This document shows positions 19,801 through 27,900 of a stretch of 40,255 nucleotides of DNA, piece after piece. The DNA is taken from the IMG/VR virus record IMGVR_UViG_3300027708_000034, positions 82,332 to 122,586 of that record, one strand, 5' to 3'. This stretch comes from a virus. The notes beneath the pieces are model-generated. The model did not search any database. It was not told the origin of the DNA and saw only the letters and a program-made list of their open reading frames with translations. Every line of letters starts with the position of its first letter. The first letter of the stretch is position 1. Made by a program: the position numbers and the translations under genes.

Positions 19801-20089
19801 TGGTTAGGATCTCGTATCCACCGATAGTACTCGTTTGGCTGATGAAAACACCGCCACCAACATACAGATCTTTTCCAATACCCACACCACCAACAACTTT
19901 TATTGCACCCGAGTCAGTAGAGGTAGAATTAGTCGAAGTGGTTACAACTATACTGACCGCAGTAAGGGTATTAAGAGCAGTATTACCGCTGTCGATTTTC
20001 CAACCCTGGCCCGTCCATACCCAGGTCCTGACGCCTACAGTGTATACTGTACCTGTACTGGGATTACTGGGGAAGCCTAAAGTTGCCAT
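10844..20089 (-). CDS. Giant repeat tail fibre with beta-helix and nested LamG module (3081 aa)
   Basis: This is one open frame of 9.2 kb. About 27 copies of the GALxVxGGxGIGxxLYVGG repeat alternate with about ten WNTSTLQxVTxRGNSTTN units and three xxAQKLTIxYTTITTT units, implying a very long trimeric shaft. Residues ~2023-2600 differ. They look like a pectin-lyase-type right-handed beta-helix (WYVDPVIGVNDYTKNG, VFIQPGTYYEEFPLTI, GVNVRGAG). A LamG/ConA-like domain is nested inside it (~2316-2480; SAKFDGVGDALSIASHADFA, WTVEMWAYRS, YIDDIRVSKG). A GGKVYYQTVDQGGDFRVG motif closes it. The protein ends just after a GDMWYNTTNDRLYRYTANG module and lacks the C1q tip of its paralogues. A TTFGTDG-type region lies near residues 1250-1400. 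It may combine shaft, lectin and depolymerase-like functions; enzymatic activity is not shown. Confidence 0.87.
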   Translation of the reverse strand: MATLGFPSNPSTGTVYTVGVRTWVWTGQGWKIDSGNTALNTLTAVSIVVTTSTNSTSTDSGAIKVVGGVGIGKDLYVGGGVFISQTSTIGGYEILTTASVNQYANQTSITAGTDTAVSTSTGAVTIWNTSTLQTVTDRGSSTTNTILINNASASTSNNSGALVVTGGAGIGGDLYVGGKIVAQELDIQYTTITTTIIQTDDIIKTFNTTNSESTNSGALVVSGGAGIGKDLYLGGVAYVNSFYSFNTTTQSKIYGPLIIYNDSSSTSINDGALQIYGGVGIRGDLHVANLFSNGSQVLTSKDGSPNFVSKILAGDDISVSSSTGDVTVSDISTLQSVTNRGATTTNVLTILNYGSSTSTDTGALRIYGGLGVGENIFAGGSINAVSLNISTFSTITGNLSVGSVMINSIADSSGANTGALQIAGGMSVGGNIYSSGNVYANGYLVNTGTFTGGVLSNKTRITNSETSTSTNTGALQVIGGVGIGGDVYVDGLGSFDHIITRGTATSIIHGPFQADDVLTVNNNIGSTSSNNGALVVVGGVGIGENLNVNGNITVGGDFTATNIYGVFRGTISGSVDNANYAAAVTGGSPGTLLYQISSTQTGFVTTSLPGYVLVSNGTESPVYQNTLTLSSTSTSTDPFTGALTVAGGVGIGENLNVIGTIKGDNLQISGYDHVSTISGFLDVGAIKVIAPLEFFNASSTDSGALQVIGGVGIGGTVYIGQDLHVAGTAYLNNAEVLTTQSGLSSVLGTSVINQILRITTSTNSTSTESGAVIVTGGVGIGKDLYVGGDLTIKGSLVVTTASIGSSAVTSITAGTDTAVYGTVGNITIWNTSNLQSVTDRGNTTSNSISVINSTSSTSTDSGALTVAGGVGIGGDLYVGGVIYSSSSQVLTFANTSSLLVAYAEYATTSGYALSFDTGTVVTNAISATTSNFATTSGYALSFDTGTVVTNAISATTSNFATTSGYALSFDTGTIVTNAIYASSSTYAETAGVALALGTGTFTIVNTINSTSTDTGALQVYGGVGIGGNLYVGGEIVAQKLTIEYTTITTTIVETDDIITTFNSSSSTSTTTGALVVAGGVGIGGDVYVGGDLKVSGALVVTTASISSSAVTSIIAGTDTAVYGSVGSITIWNTSTLQTITNRGNSTTNAVLILNTDASTSTTTGALQVRGGAAIGEKLFVGSDANINGSLTLAPVIWSYLPTTFTNIPVTYGATHLTFTLEVDDTITNMSVAQGAGGYGPGSVNLVIPGTTFPGGTSPANDIVFDVQTFFSPGPVYSTDVTSTVSYVSGTLPPRYDSIKSTGNVGIGAENNHWTFGTDGVLTLPDGGLITSVSNGVNIYPSAGQAAVISNFSSNNQLYAWDNNVSIQTSPNNAGAIFNTWVFGTDGNLTNPGAVSVLSSVNSTSSTTGALTVAGGVGVELDMYVGGTIYSNNSQVVTFANTASLISSNAGFASTSGFALSFNTGTLVNVAVSASTSNFATTSGFALSFNTGTLVNIAIFASSSTYANIAGIANNLGTGTYAIVNSTASTSTDTGALIVVGGVGIGGDAYVGGNLTVKGALVITTASISSSAVTSVTAGTDTAVSASIGSITIWNTSTLQSVTNRGSSTDQAISITNITESTSTTTGALTITGGIGIGGNLYIRGNIVDVVSGIAYGFQNTGTTSTFVILNTTNSTRATSGALQVRGGVGISKDLYVAGKIIDSTSGIAYGFQTTGTTSTFIISNTSSSTSTNTGALVVTGGVGIGGSLYIGQPSYIGGAQILTTATLISSGGGITTVNAGTDTAVYSYNGIVTVWNTSTLETVTSRGNSTTNTILITNTTAASSTNTGALQVVGGVGIGGDLYIGGSLYQNGQQVLTTASVNQFANQTAIFAGTDTAVSSNSGTSITIWNTSTLQTVTGRGNSTTNAILITNITDSAGTNSGALQVVGGAGIGGNLYVGGDLYQRGAKVVTTSTVQSLSTSTLAGVTQYGATTPDAIRITNTSSSTSTVTGALVITGGVGIGGNINIAGGLVASGINLLNQNQHIWYVDPVIGVNDYTKNGHPSAPARTIKYILGYADDGDTVFIQPGTYYEEFPLTIAKGVNVRGAGLREVIIYPTTATNTATAFLFMGDALISDFTVGGFFKPGYAFEFAPGAVTTTKSPYIERFSVITKGSITSASDPYGFDAHDAGGGVKIDGARVATTSTQASIMFNEATFIVPNATGLYMTNGARAEVINTFFYFADKAVHAVTSSTGYTGAGKTKLKLGGVSGTLSVGDTLFYKTSGGTTLASGTIASVNGSYVYINGAAWGFDTVSTRTAKIVSALGDVSIDTSVKKYGTGSAKFDGVGDALSIASHADFAFGTGDWTVEMWAYRSVTGAVHTLFDYHPISGVNFQIGFAGPGQVRFIAGNTTRITGTAVSLNTWTHIAVSKSSNVTRLFINGTVQATTYADTNNYGQAAVYIGANYTSTEGLTGYIDDIRVSKGIAKYLTTFTAPTQALVVDEYTVLMLHANGISGSTVFTDEPGRLQVIYSTGTNYATATSIDLADYHQFGAEVRSLGSAAIFGNSGVTADGTGTDIKLIAFNVSHIGAGKDSSDDTSLVVQADEVIQINGGKVYYQTVDQGGDFRVGESFLVNQHTGDVSFGNAQVNLGNLGQLTVTDGSNNAVILPTSVSVGSLVLSGGSLVTQTGDLTLDPAGVLTTINSNLQVNGTASISGITDISDQSESTSTNTGALVVTGGVGIGGSLYIGQTSYIGGAQILTTATLISSGGGITTVNAGTDTAVYSYNGIVTVWNTSTLETVTGRGNSTTNKILILNATAASSTNSGALQVAGGVGIGGNLYVGGEIVAQKLTIQLTTVTTTQVTTDDIISTYNITNATSTNSGALQVAGGAGIGGNLYVGSTIYSSGNVVLTTATVNQFANQTSIIAGVGISVSTSSGNITVSNTGVTTATGSTYIGVNTATGSIVITNLGVTNLNSGTDITLSATTGSITINNTSTLQSITGRGATTTNIISFVNTTASTSTTTGAVVITGGLGVGGQINATSIVAGGVRSTTGSNSPADPTVGDMWYNTTNDRLYRYTANGVINFWLDYTGPIVQYPTIF
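11640..11985. repeat. Direct repeat, distal copy, flanking the beta-helix/LamG cassette
   Basis: This copy lies inside the giant fibre gene. It pairs with 14571-14916; the stretch beginning at 11761 is identical to that beginning at 14692 for about 52 bases and highly similar for ~145. The offset is 2931 bp, exactly 977 codons. It encodes GALxV repeat, IGGAQILTTATLISSGGGI and WNTSTLETVT units. Confidence 0.8.
14571..14916. repeat. Direct repeat, proximal copy, flanking the beta-helix/LamG cassette
   Basis: This is the second copy of the repeat at 11640-11985. The segment between the two copies carries the whole beta-helix with nested LamG domain. Differences between copies are mostly third-position changes in the core, so this is a recent or gene-converted pair. 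Confidence 0.8.
17161..17375. repeat. 81-bp tandem repeat in the giant fibre gene
   Basis: Two full 81-bp units (17161-17241 and 17242-17322) and most of a third encode FATTSGYALSFDTGTVVTNA followed by ISATTSN. Units two and three are nearly identical in DNA. A more diverged pair of the same unit lies at about 15600-15760. The 27-residue period suggests a coiled or beta-prism segment that can change length by slippage. Confidence 0.85.
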
Positions 20090-20092
20090 GTT

Positions 20093-20500
20093 TTAAATAC
20101 CTGTAAATTGTATCCAATAAAAATTGTCGCCATCTTTTACATACTGAAATTCAACTCCGTTATCAGTATCAATCCAAAAATCTCCTACCCTTGCCCCCTC
20201 AGGTGCTAATGTACTTATCGTTATCCTAGGAGTATAAAGTGGCGAGCCGCCATTGCTATATACATCGCCATTTACATATAAATTGTTAGTGACAGTGGCA
20301 CTGGTTAATGTTATGTTTGTTAAAGTCTGTGACCAAGCACGAGTTCCGGTGTTGGTTGAAATTAACACCGAGCCGGTGGCATAGGGGAATCCCAAATCCG
20401 GTTCGGCATTGCTTAGGTCTAGGAATTTGTGACGGTTTGCATTGAGCTGACCACCAGAGACCTTTTTTACTCTGCCGCTGAGAAGTCTAGTTTTACTCAT
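20093..20500 (-). CDS. Small fibre-associated structural protein (135 aa)
   Basis: The N-terminus (MSKTRLLSGRVKKV...NANRHKFLDLSNAEPDLG) matches a cap I recognise from fibre proteins of T4-like marine phages. A central NITLTSATVTNNLYVNGD stretch resembles one fibre repeat. The C-terminus (GARVGDFWIDTDNGVEFQYV, then WIQFTG) is a divergent copy of the GDxWYxxxTDxxYRYT module of the large fibres. The gene therefore looks like a miniature fibre: cap, single repeat and end module. Its ATG overlaps the stop of the 113-residue gene by 8 bp, and its stop lies 3 bp before the 3081-residue gene, so all three are probably co-translated. It may connect the giant fibre to the virion or adapt its length. 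Confidence 0.75.
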   Translation of the reverse strand: MSKTRLLSGRVKKVSGGQLNANRHKFLDLSNAEPDLGFPYATGSVLISTNTGTRAWSQTLTNITLTSATVTNNLYVNGDVYSNGGSPLYTPRITISTLAPEGARVGDFWIDTDNGVEFQYVKDGDNFYWIQFTGI

Positions 20501-20834
20501 TGCTTGTTTCTAATATACTTAATACTAGGTTAACACCATTGTTTGCGCCGGCGCTGGCAGTTATTACACCTGCGGTAGGAATAACCAACTTACCAGTTAT
20601 GACGTCTGCCGCATCGTTTGCTGGTATTTCAAAATCTCTCAATAGGGTAAATTCTGTCCCATTCAATATTAGTGTAAATTTAACAGTAACTGGCTCATCG
20701 ATAAGGTTAGTGGCCTGCGCACCAAGCACAATAGTTGTGACCCCTGCAGGGGTTGTATATACCGTGGTAGTAGCAGTAGTTAATTCTAGTGCCTTCGTTT
20801 TAAACGAATTTAACGGTAATGTTGCGGTTGCCAT
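20493..20834 (-). CDS. Small virion structural protein of beta-sandwich type (113 aa)
   Basis: The protein is acidic to neutral and rich in beta-strand patterns: TTTVYTTPAGVTTIVLGAQA, then VKFTLILNGTEFTLLRDFEI, a PANDAADVITGKLVI loop and SAGANNGVNLVLSILE. The 'YTTPAGxTTIV' entry and the 'IPANDA' loop are typical of ~110-residue phage head-tail or tail surface proteins with an immunoglobulin-like beta sandwich. A precise role cannot be assigned. AGGAG lies 10-14 bp before the ATG, inside the last codons of the preceding 1357-residue gene, and the intergenic gap is 4 bp, so translation is likely coupled. It overlaps the next gene by 8 bp. Confidence 0.72.
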   Translation of the reverse strand: MATATLPLNSFKTKALELTTATTTVYTTPAGVTTIVLGAQATNLIDEPVTVKFTLILNGTEFTLLRDFEIPANDAADVITGKLVIPTAGVITASAGANNGVNLVLSILETSNE

Positions 20835-20838
20835 ATTC

Positions 20839-23800
20839 TTATGCTCCTATCGCTAATATATACGGTGTCATTACCGCAAACAAGCTCTTTGTAAATGTTC
20901 TTCCAGAAATAGTCCCTAGGTTATTATTTATCGTTAATTCGTTACCAATTTGGAAGTTACCTTTTTGGTCCGTTCCCGTAAAATAAACCTTGCCGCCGTT
21001 GACTGAAACTGCTTGATTTGCAGTGATTGGCACACCACCTAGATATGGAAGGGCTGCATCTATATTAGTTCCTGCGCCAATCCATTCAAAGTTGTGTGCA
21101 GAGCTTTGTATTTGACTGAATGTCTGGAACGTGATTGTTGTATTGTTTCCGGTGATGTTAGCTGAATTTTCGGCTAGTACTATCACGCAGGTAAATGCTT
21201 CATCTACAACCTTTGCGATAATCCTTAATAGGCCAGCAGCAGTATTACCTTCCACTAAGGTAGCTGATGTGGTAGCCGTCGTATACTGCGGTGTATCATA
21301 TTGCTGCGGCATAGCTATCGAAGTATTTGTGATGATTTTTGGCAGTATTGTAGATATGAAGTAGTATGCGGCGGCGCTGGCCGGTTGTTCACTTGAGGAA
21401 ATTCTCAAGGTCGCACCGTCGTAATATGCTTCACCTGCCACTACAGTTTGACTATTGCCCCCATACATTAAATCATAAGTTACTGCATCAACAACATAGC
21501 CCACATCCCGTTTACATAGGCTTTCACTATATACTAAATTACCAAAAGTTAAATTAATATAAGCGATAGTCTCTGCTTGTATAAATGTTCTATTGGCCAG
21601 CAATAGGTTGTAGGCATTGATCGTAGACGTGGTAGAACTAAAAGTTTGTCCAATAGGAGTTTTTGTATAATCTAGCAAAGGACCATTAACAATGATATTG
21701 GTAATAGTAAATACTGACTGGTCAATCAATGCTACTTCAGCTAGAGTGGCTGTATTTGAGCTGGTTGTTTGAGTTACTGATGTCTGACAAGGATACGCAA
21801 TTTGCTGTCCTAAAATAACCTTCTCTGATATAGTTCTCATGTAATCATACGCAGCCAAAGTTTGTGGTATTTGATTTGCTATGACTGTAGCATAACCATT
21901 GTATCTGTAATAATATACTCCAGACATAACACTTTGTCTATTGCCGCCATGCAGCAGATCGAATGCCACACTTTGAACCATATAAGTAACATCTCTATAA
22001 CAGGTACTAGTATTATAATTAAATGTTGGATAATTTGCATTAATCCAAATCAATGTTTGATCTGCAAGATTATACTGATTTGATATCAGACTATTGTAAG
22101 CATCTACTATATATGAACTGGTAGATATATTACCATTAGGAACAATGCTATCGGTTACATTGGCGGTTCCGGTGCTCAGTATAGATAATATCTTGTTAAA
22201 ATTCGCATTAATTATTGATGTAGCCGTTGAGCTAGTGGTCAGTGTGACAGCTAGGCTCTTGACATAGTTAATCGCAGCGGTTGTAGTTGTAATTTCATTA
22301 AGTATGACATCTATGTAGCCTACATTCTGACTCCAGTATTGCAATCCAGCAAAAAGGCTTTGACTAGTTCCCCCGTAGGCTATATCAAAGGCCAAGCTGT
22401 CTACAATCAATCCAGTGTCTCGATAGCAGGTAGCAGTATTATAATTCCTAACTACAAATTTATTATTGATATAGCCAACAACTTCAGCCTGTATAAAAGC
22501 TCTATTATCCAGCAATATTTTAAAAGAATTCACTAGATATGTGGATGTACCTGCATTCAATGGGATCGGTATCTTAGGTGCTGCTATGCTAGGTCCGTAG
22601 GTGAGTATGTTGGTAATAGTGGTTACTATATGATCTATTATCCTAGTTTGAACTGTTGTGGCTGTTCCGGTATTGATCACTGGTGTTACTGACCGTTGAT
22701 ATGTTGGCCCAGTTACTTTACCTAGGATCAAATCCTTTGACAGCTTGTTTAAGAATTTATAAGCAGCAATAGTTTGAGGGATTTCATTATTAATCACAGT
22801 CGCCGTCGTATCATAACCGTAATAGTACACACCTGCCTGAATACTTTGACGATTTCCACTATGTAGTAGATCAAAGGCAACACTTTGTAGCATATAACCC
22901 ACATCTCTATAACAGGTAGCAGTGTTATATGAACTAAAAGTTGAATTGATATAACTTATAGTAGCATCAGCGATGGCTGTTTGACTTGATATTAATGTGT
23001 TATATGCTGATACGATTCCAGGGTCCGTCGATGCATACGAATTAGGAATAATAATATCTGTTACACCTATTGGCCCGTTTACGATTATATTTGTAAGAGT
23101 ATTGAATAAACTCGTTACCCTATTGGTAGCTGTTGAACTTATTCCAGAAATCGCAGTCAATGCCTGTGTCTCAATATAAGAAATAGCACTGGTTAGTGTG
23201 CTAATTTGATCTACTATCTGACCTGTATATCCAACATCCTGACTCCAGTATTGTAGTCCTGCAAAAGTACTCTGACTGTAGTTGCCGTATAGTAGATCAA
23301 ATGCTATGGCATCAACGATTAATCCAGTATCTCTATAACAAGAAGTGGTGTTATATTGGAAATTACCAATATAGGCAGCAGTTTCTTCTTTAATAAATTC
23401 CTTGTTGGCCTGTAATAATTCAACAGCAGCTATGGTAGCTGATGTAGCACCAGTTGGTGGGTTGAATTGGTATGCTGGTGAGACTCCTACACCATTTTGA
23501 AAAATGTTGATTATGATATCAAATAAGTCGGATATTCTTATGTACGGAGCCGAACCGGGAGTTAGCAGTATCAACGTCTGAGTTTTCAAATAAATCATTG
23601 CTGCTGCGGTCTGTGTTTTTTGCAAATCGATGACTGGAGAGCTAACTGCTCGATAGTAGCTGTTACCAGCTAATACAGTTTGATAATTGCTAGGCAAAAC
23701 CATATCATAACAGACAGACTTTAAAATAGTTCCAACATCCCTGCTGCATTTAAACTGATTAAAATCGAATCCGGGATATGTTTTTAGTATATAGTTAATG

Positions 23801-24912
23801 GTTTTAACTTGTAGTGTGGATACTTCGCTTAAAATAATTTGTCTAGCATTTCTAAGGGCGGCGCCTTCAGCAGACACACTAGGATAGGTGACAACAGTAT
23901 CACCAATGGTTAGTTCGCCAGTTGAGTCAATAGTATAGTAATCGCCGTTGCCAAATCCCACGGCATCGCCAATTGAAGGCACACTGGTTAAATTAGTGAT
24001 GGTGAATACTCTGCCAGTGCTATCGCCAACTACTTTCCCTTCATATTTTACTGCACCGACACCATCTGCATATAAAGCATAATTACCAAAGCTGCTATTA
24101 CTATTTGTAATTGAACAAAATCCGCCGGATTCACATAAGAACCCTTTATCGCAACATATGGTAAACACCGATACTAGCGAAGTATATCCACTGTTAAGCA
24201 TGTGAATACCAATACCGCCTTGATTATACTGCGTAAATGCATCAACCATCATACTCTTGGTACCTAATGCTAGATTGCCGTCAACACGCATGCCTGTGCC
24301 TGTGGTAGTCATGCTGGTACAGTTTTGTACATATGGGCTAGTGGATATAACACCAGCCGATCCGTCAACTGGGAATGAAACTGCCGCCGACGGTGCAATA
24401 TGATCCTTAAAGGTCACATGGGCAATATAGCTGCCATTGTTTACGTAGAATATATCACTAGTAAGTGTTTGGGGTCTAATAGTAACACTACGCAAATTAT
24501 CGCCAATAATTGACACAAAATCAGGAACAACCATGGGACTTATTTCAGTATAATCCCCAGATTTAACAAAAATTGTAGTACCTCGGGTGGCTATTGCTAG
24601 TGCTGCTCGGATTGTTAATTTTGAAGCACCTAAGGTAGTGCCATCGTTGGCGTCGTTGCCGCTTTTACTTACATATAATACATTTTGTACAGCAATCGTT
24701 GGGCCCGATGGGCCTATCGCGCCCACACTACCAGAATATCCTTGGATGCCGCCGTAAGGCAAATCGTTCCAATGTCTGTATCCGTCACCAACTTTGAACA
24801 GATTTGTATCTGTTTCGAGGGCCATTTCACCCACGGCCAGTATAGGATTACCTGTGGAGGTGTTGGCCCATTGGGTTGCGGTACCTCGCCTGAGTTGAAT
24901 TTGAACAGCCAT
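20839..24912 (-). CDS. Beta-helix tail structural protein with CYRDVG repeats (1357 aa)
   Basis: Residues 1-55 (VQIQLRRGTATQWANTS..., GEMALETDTNLFKVGDG) match the N-terminal beta domain of Mtd/hyaluronidase-type phage fibres, followed by a short collagen-like linker (GYSGSVGAIGPSGP). Residues ~75-300 look like a pectin-lyase-fold right-handed beta-helix (LYVSKSGNDANDGTTLGA, TIFVKSGDYTEISP, VSIIGDN). From ~370 on there are six repeats of roughly 130-150 residues, each with a C-x-RD-x-G...AxDLLYGG...AGxYYY signature. Repeats 2 and 4, and 3 and 5, are most alike, so a two-repeat unit was duplicated. I recognise such repeats from marine T4-like structural proteins. The C-terminus has GGKVYFTGTDQKGNFQIG, like the giant fibre. 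A perfect TATAAATA box and AAAAGG Shine-Dalgarno precede the ATG. It may be a baseplate wedge fibre or spike. Confidence 0.85.
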   Translation of the reverse strand: MAVQIQLRRGTATQWANTSTGNPILAVGEMALETDTNLFKVGDGYRHWNDLPYGGIQGYSGSVGAIGPSGPTIAVQNVLYVSKSGNDANDGTTLGASKLTIRAALAIATRGTTIFVKSGDYTEISPMVVPDFVSIIGDNLRSVTIRPQTLTSDIFYVNNGSYIAHVTFKDHIAPSAAVSFPVDGSAGVISTSPYVQNCTSMTTTGTGMRVDGNLALGTKSMMVDAFTQYNQGGIGIHMLNSGYTSLVSVFTICCDKGFLCESGGFCSITNSNSSFGNYALYADGVGAVKYEGKVVGDSTGRVFTITNLTSVPSIGDAVGFGNGDYYTIDSTGELTIGDTVVTYPSVSAEGAALRNARQIILSEVSTLQVKTINYILKTYPGFDFNQFKCSRDVGTILKSVCYDMVLPSNYQTVLAGNSYYRAVSSPVIDLQKTQTAAAMIYLKTQTLILLTPGSAPYIRISDLFDIIINIFQNGVGVSPAYQFNPPTGATSATIAAVELLQANKEFIKEETAAYIGNFQYNTTSCYRDTGLIVDAIAFDLLYGNYSQSTFAGLQYWSQDVGYTGQIVDQISTLTSAISYIETQALTAISGISSTATNRVTSLFNTLTNIIVNGPIGVTDIIIPNSYASTDPGIVSAYNTLISSQTAIADATISYINSTFSSYNTATCYRDVGYMLQSVAFDLLHSGNRQSIQAGVYYYGYDTTATVINNEIPQTIAAYKFLNKLSKDLILGKVTGPTYQRSVTPVINTGTATTVQTRIIDHIVTTITNILTYGPSIAAPKIPIPLNAGTSTYLVNSFKILLDNRAFIQAEVVGYINNKFVVRNYNTATCYRDTGLIVDSLAFDIAYGGTSQSLFAGLQYWSQNVGYIDVILNEITTTTAAINYVKSLAVTLTTSSTATSIINANFNKILSILSTGTANVTDSIVPNGNISTSSYIVDAYNSLISNQYNLADQTLIWINANYPTFNYNTSTCYRDVTYMVQSVAFDLLHGGNRQSVMSGVYYYRYNGYATVIANQIPQTLAAYDYMRTISEKVILGQQIAYPCQTSVTQTTSSNTATLAEVALIDQSVFTITNIIVNGPLLDYTKTPIGQTFSSTTSTINAYNLLLANRTFIQAETIAYINLTFGNLVYSESLCKRDVGYVVDAVTYDLMYGGNSQTVVAGEAYYDGATLRISSSEQPASAAAYYFISTILPKIITNTSIAMPQQYDTPQYTTATTSATLVEGNTAAGLLRIIAKVVDEAFTCVIVLAENSANITGNNTTITFQTFSQIQSSAHNFEWIGAGTNIDAALPYLGGVPITANQAVSVNGGKVYFTGTDQKGNFQIGNELTINNNLGTISGRTFTKSLFAVMTPYILAIGA

Positions 24913-24938
24913 TTTCGCCTTTTAACTACGTGTTCTGA

Positions 24939-24946
24939 TATTTATA
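24939..24946 (-). promoter_or_regulatory. Perfect T4-type late promoter box
   Basis: TATAAATA on the minus strand is an exact match to the T4 late promoter consensus. It overlaps the last codons of the Ig-repeat adhesin and ends 26 bp before the ATG of the 1357-residue gene. That gives a leader of about 20 bases with an AAAAGG ribosome binding site, a normal late-gene arrangement. Confidence 0.7.
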
Positions 24947-27900
24947 CAGAAACTCCGCCGCCGCAAATGCTGGCTATTCCACCATAATTAGTCCCAGGTT
25001 CTCCACCGTCCAAGTTAGGGCTACCACCCATTCCAGCGCCGCCGCTACTGCCTGTATATCCAATTGCCCCTAAATCAACCCAGTTTGCTCCTACCCATAT
25101 CCATAGGTGTGCATTGTCGCCTGTGGCATAAATCGTACCAATAGATCCACCGTAAGGAGTTGGCAATCCCCCGGAAGATCCTACGTATCCACTAATCTGT
25201 AGGCCAGTGCCCTGACTACCTGTATATCCAGTAGATCCAACATAACCGGCGGATCCCTGCGGACCGACTGATCCAGTGTAACCTAAAGATCCGGCATAGC
25301 CCCTGCTACCATTATACCCTACGTCACCCCGACTACCGGTATATCCTATGCTACCTACAGATCCATTATATCCAGCATACCCACGGGAACCATCGTATCC
25401 AGCGAATCCACGAGAACCATCGTAACCAGTAAATCCACGGGAACCATCGTAGCCAGTAGCGCCGACTGACCCATCATAACCAGTAGATCCAGAATACCCG
25501 GTATACCCCCGCGAGCCATCATAACCAGTATATCCTATTGATCCATCATAACCAGTATATCCTCTAGAGCCATCATAACCGGTAGATCCAGTGTATCCAA
25601 CAGTGCCAACCGATCCATCATAACCAACAGCGCCAACTGATCCATCATAACCAACAGCGCCAACTGATCCATCATAGCCAGTATAACCACGTGACCCGTC
25701 ATAACCAGTAGATCCGTAGTAACCGTCTGCGCCCGCTGGGCCTCTGACTGAACCTACATCAGTCCATACGGTGCTACCCCATACCCATAAATGTCCATCA
25801 AAACTTACAATGTATCCATCACCGTTGGTATTTCCACTAGGGGGTAAACTAGTAGATGTAGATACGGTACCAACGATTTTTACTGAGGTACCAGGATCAC
25901 CTTTGCTACCGGCATATCCTGCACTGCCGTTATATCCCGCGCTACCCGCATATCCACCGGGACCTTGTGCTCCGATGCTGCCAGTGTAACCAATAGGACC
26001 CTGTGCTCCGACACTGCCAGCGTAACCAATAGGACCTGTGCTTCCCAAATATCCACCAGGTCCCTGAGGGCCAGTAGGTCCAACTGATCCTGCATATCCT
26101 ATTGGCCCTTGAGCACCTACGCTGCCCGTATATCCCGTGGGGCCTTGTGGTCCAACTGATCCTGCATATCCCAGTGGACCTTGCGCACCTACGCTGCCCG
26201 TATAGCCAATAGGCCCCTGTGGACCGGCGCTGCCTGCATAACCCAATGGGCCCTGTGCGCCTATTGAACCAGCATAACCACCAGGTCCCTGCGGCCCGAT
26301 TGATCCATCATATCCCCTACTACCTGCATATCCTAATGGGCCCTGTGCGCCTATTGAACCAGCATAACCACCAGGTCCCTGAGGGCCAGTAGGTCCAACT
26401 GATCCCGAATACCCTAAACTACCCGTATACCCTTGCGGGCCCTGGGCACCAACACTACCTGTATATCCCCTACTGCCTGCATAACCAATACTTCCAGTAT
26501 ATCCCTTTGCTGCGGTAACAGGCGGCGCTGGATCAATCCTTATTTGGAATGTCCCTATAGCTGATTGCGGGACACTATCTCTAACCGTTACTGAAAAAGA
26601 TACAACACTAGAGCTACTTAACGCTGTTCCTGTTATGTAACCAGTAGAAGTATTATAAGATATTCCATTAAAATTTAAAACAGGGGATATTGAATATGAA
26701 TAATCATTCCCGCTGATTAAAAATCCACCCTGGCCAATGACTGGCTGTAAATTAACATTATCACCGACTGCTATTACCTGTAAACTTTGAGGTACAGATG
26801 CCGTTAAACTCGGTGGAGTCGAAGGAGTGATGGTTAAATTAAATGTGCCAGTATTCGACTGTCTATTTTGATCCCTTACGGTAACTGAATATTGTGTACC
26901 ATTAATAGAAACAATAGGAGTTCCTGAGACAAAACCACTGCCTGTATTAAAAGCTAAACCTAGCGAGTCTATCGCCGGATTGATGTTATAACTTAGACCG
27001 CCGTAGTTTAAATTACTTCCAACGATTGGTTGGAAAGGTGTTGCCTGTGAATATTGAGGCAATACCTTACTAGGCGTAGAAGTTGTTATGGTTATTGGAG
27101 GCGGTAATACTGTTAAACTAAAAGTAGCTGTAGATTTATTAGATTGAGAATCTGCAACTGTAACTGAGTAACTGGCAGTCGACGACACATTCGCAGGTGT
27201 GCCAGTTAATATTCCATTAGATTGACCAATATTCAATGTACCATTAGGTAGACTACCACCACTGATACTATAACTTAATAAACCAATACCGCCCGTAGCA
27301 ATTACGGGTTGTATGCCTGTAGTAGCAGAATTTGCGTATAGCACAACGGTTGTGCCAGTTGCTTGTAATATTATCGAACTGGGCTCTGCTACACTTAGAC
27401 TGATATATTGGGTAGAAGTTTGTCCTGTTACGTTATCAGTGACAACTAATGCATATGTGGCTGTGGTTGAAGTAGTCGATGGTGTTCCGGATATCACACC
27501 CGGAGTAACTAACTGTATGTTAGGGTATTCCGGAAGAGCTGGAATCGTAGAATAACTTACTCCACCCCCGCCGCCGCCAGCATAGTTAATTACTTTAGTA
27601 TTAGACTGTGTCCCTTTTGTTAATTTTACAGTACTGGTAGTTAGCGAAGTGGTGAACGGAGTATATGCTACAGATATCGTAAACTGTGTCGAACTAGTCT
27701 GATTGATTGGCAGACTGTCGGTGACTGTAACTGTATACGTGCCAGTGGTGCTGACTACTTGCGGAGTTCCGCTAATCGTACCATTGGCAAAAGTTAAATT
27801 AGACGGCAGTGTTGGCTGGATACTAAAGTTTAAAGTTCCATATCCTGCACTACCAACAACTACAGGTGTAAAATTAGTAGCAGTACCAACAGTTAATGTA

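Noticed and set aside
20839-24912. Diversity-generating retroelement target suggested by the Mtd-like N-terminus
   Set aside because: No reverse transcriptase, template repeat or C-type lectin variable region is visible in the window; the Mtd-like part is only the structural N-terminal domain.
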